Assembly: GCA_027066725.1 (NCBI GenBank)
Contig: JAMONC010000088.1
Span: 1 to 14,467 of the forward strand
Source of the DNA: Desulfobacterales bacterium
GTDB lineage: Bacteria > Desulfobacterota > Dissulfuribacteria > Dissulfuribacterales > JAMONC01
DNA: 14,467 nucleotides
Direction of reading: 5' to 3'
This document shows positions 13,969 through 14,467 of this stretch, piece after piece. Position numbers and translations under genes: made by a program. Each line of letters starts with the position of its first letter. Within the stretch, counting starts at the first letter, position 1. A model generated the notes under the pieces. That model was not told the origin of the DNA. It made no database searches and saw only the letters and a list, made by a program, of their open reading frames with translations.

Positions 13969-14467
13969 ATGAGCAATATAACAAAGACACTTAATCAAAT
14001 AATAGAAGGGATCACTCCAGTAAATCGTAGTCTTTCAGATCAAATTCAAAATAGATTAGATAATCTAACAAAGCCTAAAGGAAGTTTAGGTAGACTTGAA
14101 CAACTTGCACTAAAATATATGCTCATAAAATCAGATATAAATCCAAGGCTTCCTAAAAAGAGTGTGTTTGTTTTTGCAGCAGATCATGGGGTTACAGAAG
14201 AAGGTGTAAGTGCATTTCCCAAAGAAGTTACTTTCCAGATGGTTGCCAATTTTTTGGCACAAGGTGCTGGTATAAATGTTCTTGCAAGACATGTTGGAGC
14301 AGATGTTAAAGTTATAGATATTGGTGTAGATGCAAAGCTTTCTCATCTAGAAGGGCTTATTCATAAGAAAGTCTTATGGGGCACAAAAAATATGGTTAAA
14401 GGCCCTGCCATGGACTATGAAGATGCAATTCGTGCTATTATGGTAGGCGCTGAGGTTGCAAAAGAGG
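13969..14467 (+). CDS. cobT: nicotinate-nucleotide-dimethylbenzimidazole phosphoribosyltransferase CobT, 3' end missing
   Basis: The first 166 codons of CobT, which transfers phosphoribose from nicotinate mononucleotide to 5,6-dimethylbenzimidazole (or another lower-ligand base) to give alpha-ribazole phosphate, the other half of nucleotide-loop assembly. The frame is open to the window edge. Family motifs are LDNLTKPKGSLGRLEQLA (30-47), VFVFAADHGVTEEGVSAFP (66-84), EVTFQMVANFLAQGAGINVLA (86-106) and VIDIGVDA (115-122). The catalytic Glu near the C-terminus lies outside. The start ATG at 13969 has AAAGGG only 2 bp upstream, the same short spacing as cobU, and begins 28 bp after the cobU stop, so the two are an operon; cobS/cobC may follow. 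The call is secure. Confidence 0.95.
   Translation, partial: MSNITKTLNQIIEGITPVNRSLSDQIQNRLDNLTKPKGSLGRLEQLALKYMLIKSDINPRLPKKSVFVFAADHGVTEEGVSAFPKEVTFQMVANFLAQGAGINVLARHVGADVKVIDIGVDAKLSHLEGLIHKKVLWGTKNMVKGPAMDYEDAIRAIMVGAEVAKE

Overview
The window is AT-rich (about one third G+C in the stretch of coding DNA I counted) and bacterial. It codes densely on both strands, with short intergenic gaps and several one- to few-base junctions. The gene set is a FlhG/MinD2-type ATPase, PAS histidine kinases, an NtrC-type sigma-54 activator, a KamA-family radical SAM enzyme, a C_GCxxG_C_C protein and de novo cobalamin assembly genes. This suggests an anaerobic, probably flagellated bacterium of the Desulfobacterota type. 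That placement is inference; no rRNA or other phylogenetic marker beyond S21 is present.

Region 1 (1-9036, plus strand) is a signalling block. It holds the 3' part of flhG, a hybrid histidine kinase with a CHASE4-like sensor, a small ribbon-helix-helix-like protein, a two-domain DUF1573 secreted or lipoprotein, a His-rich multi-span membrane protein, a second PAS histidine kinase, its NtrC-type response regulator and a lysine 2,3-aminomutase-like enzyme. From the membrane protein through KamA the spacings are 3 bp, 28 bp and a 1-bp overlap, so sensor, regulator and enzyme look like one transcription unit.

Region 2 (9048-12093, minus strand) reads cobQ, cbiB, then a C_GCxxG_C_C protein, with gaps of 3 bp and 1 bp. 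Region 3 (12094-13264, plus strand) holds rpsU, with a clear sigma-70 promoter, a long leader that can fold and a TTG start, then an FKBP-type prolyl isomerase with a Cys-rich tail. Region 4 (13265-14467, plus strand) holds cobU and the 5' part of cobT. The cobalamin genes in regions 2 and 4 together cover glutamine-dependent amidation to cobyric acid, aminopropanol attachment, cobinamide activation and lower-ligand activation.

The points most worth a second look are: (i) the DUF1573 / His-rich membrane protein / three-helix sensor kinase / sigma-54 activator / KamA cluster as a possible undescribed sensing unit; (ii) the rpsU leader, with long-range pairing and G+C clearly above the surroundings; and (iii) the cobU leader, where one segment can pair either with an upstream partner or with the ribosome site and start codon. 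No mobile element, CRISPR array, tRNA or rRNA was seen. There is no gene-free stretch longer than 300 bases; the longest gaps are 12094-12330 and 12523-12772.
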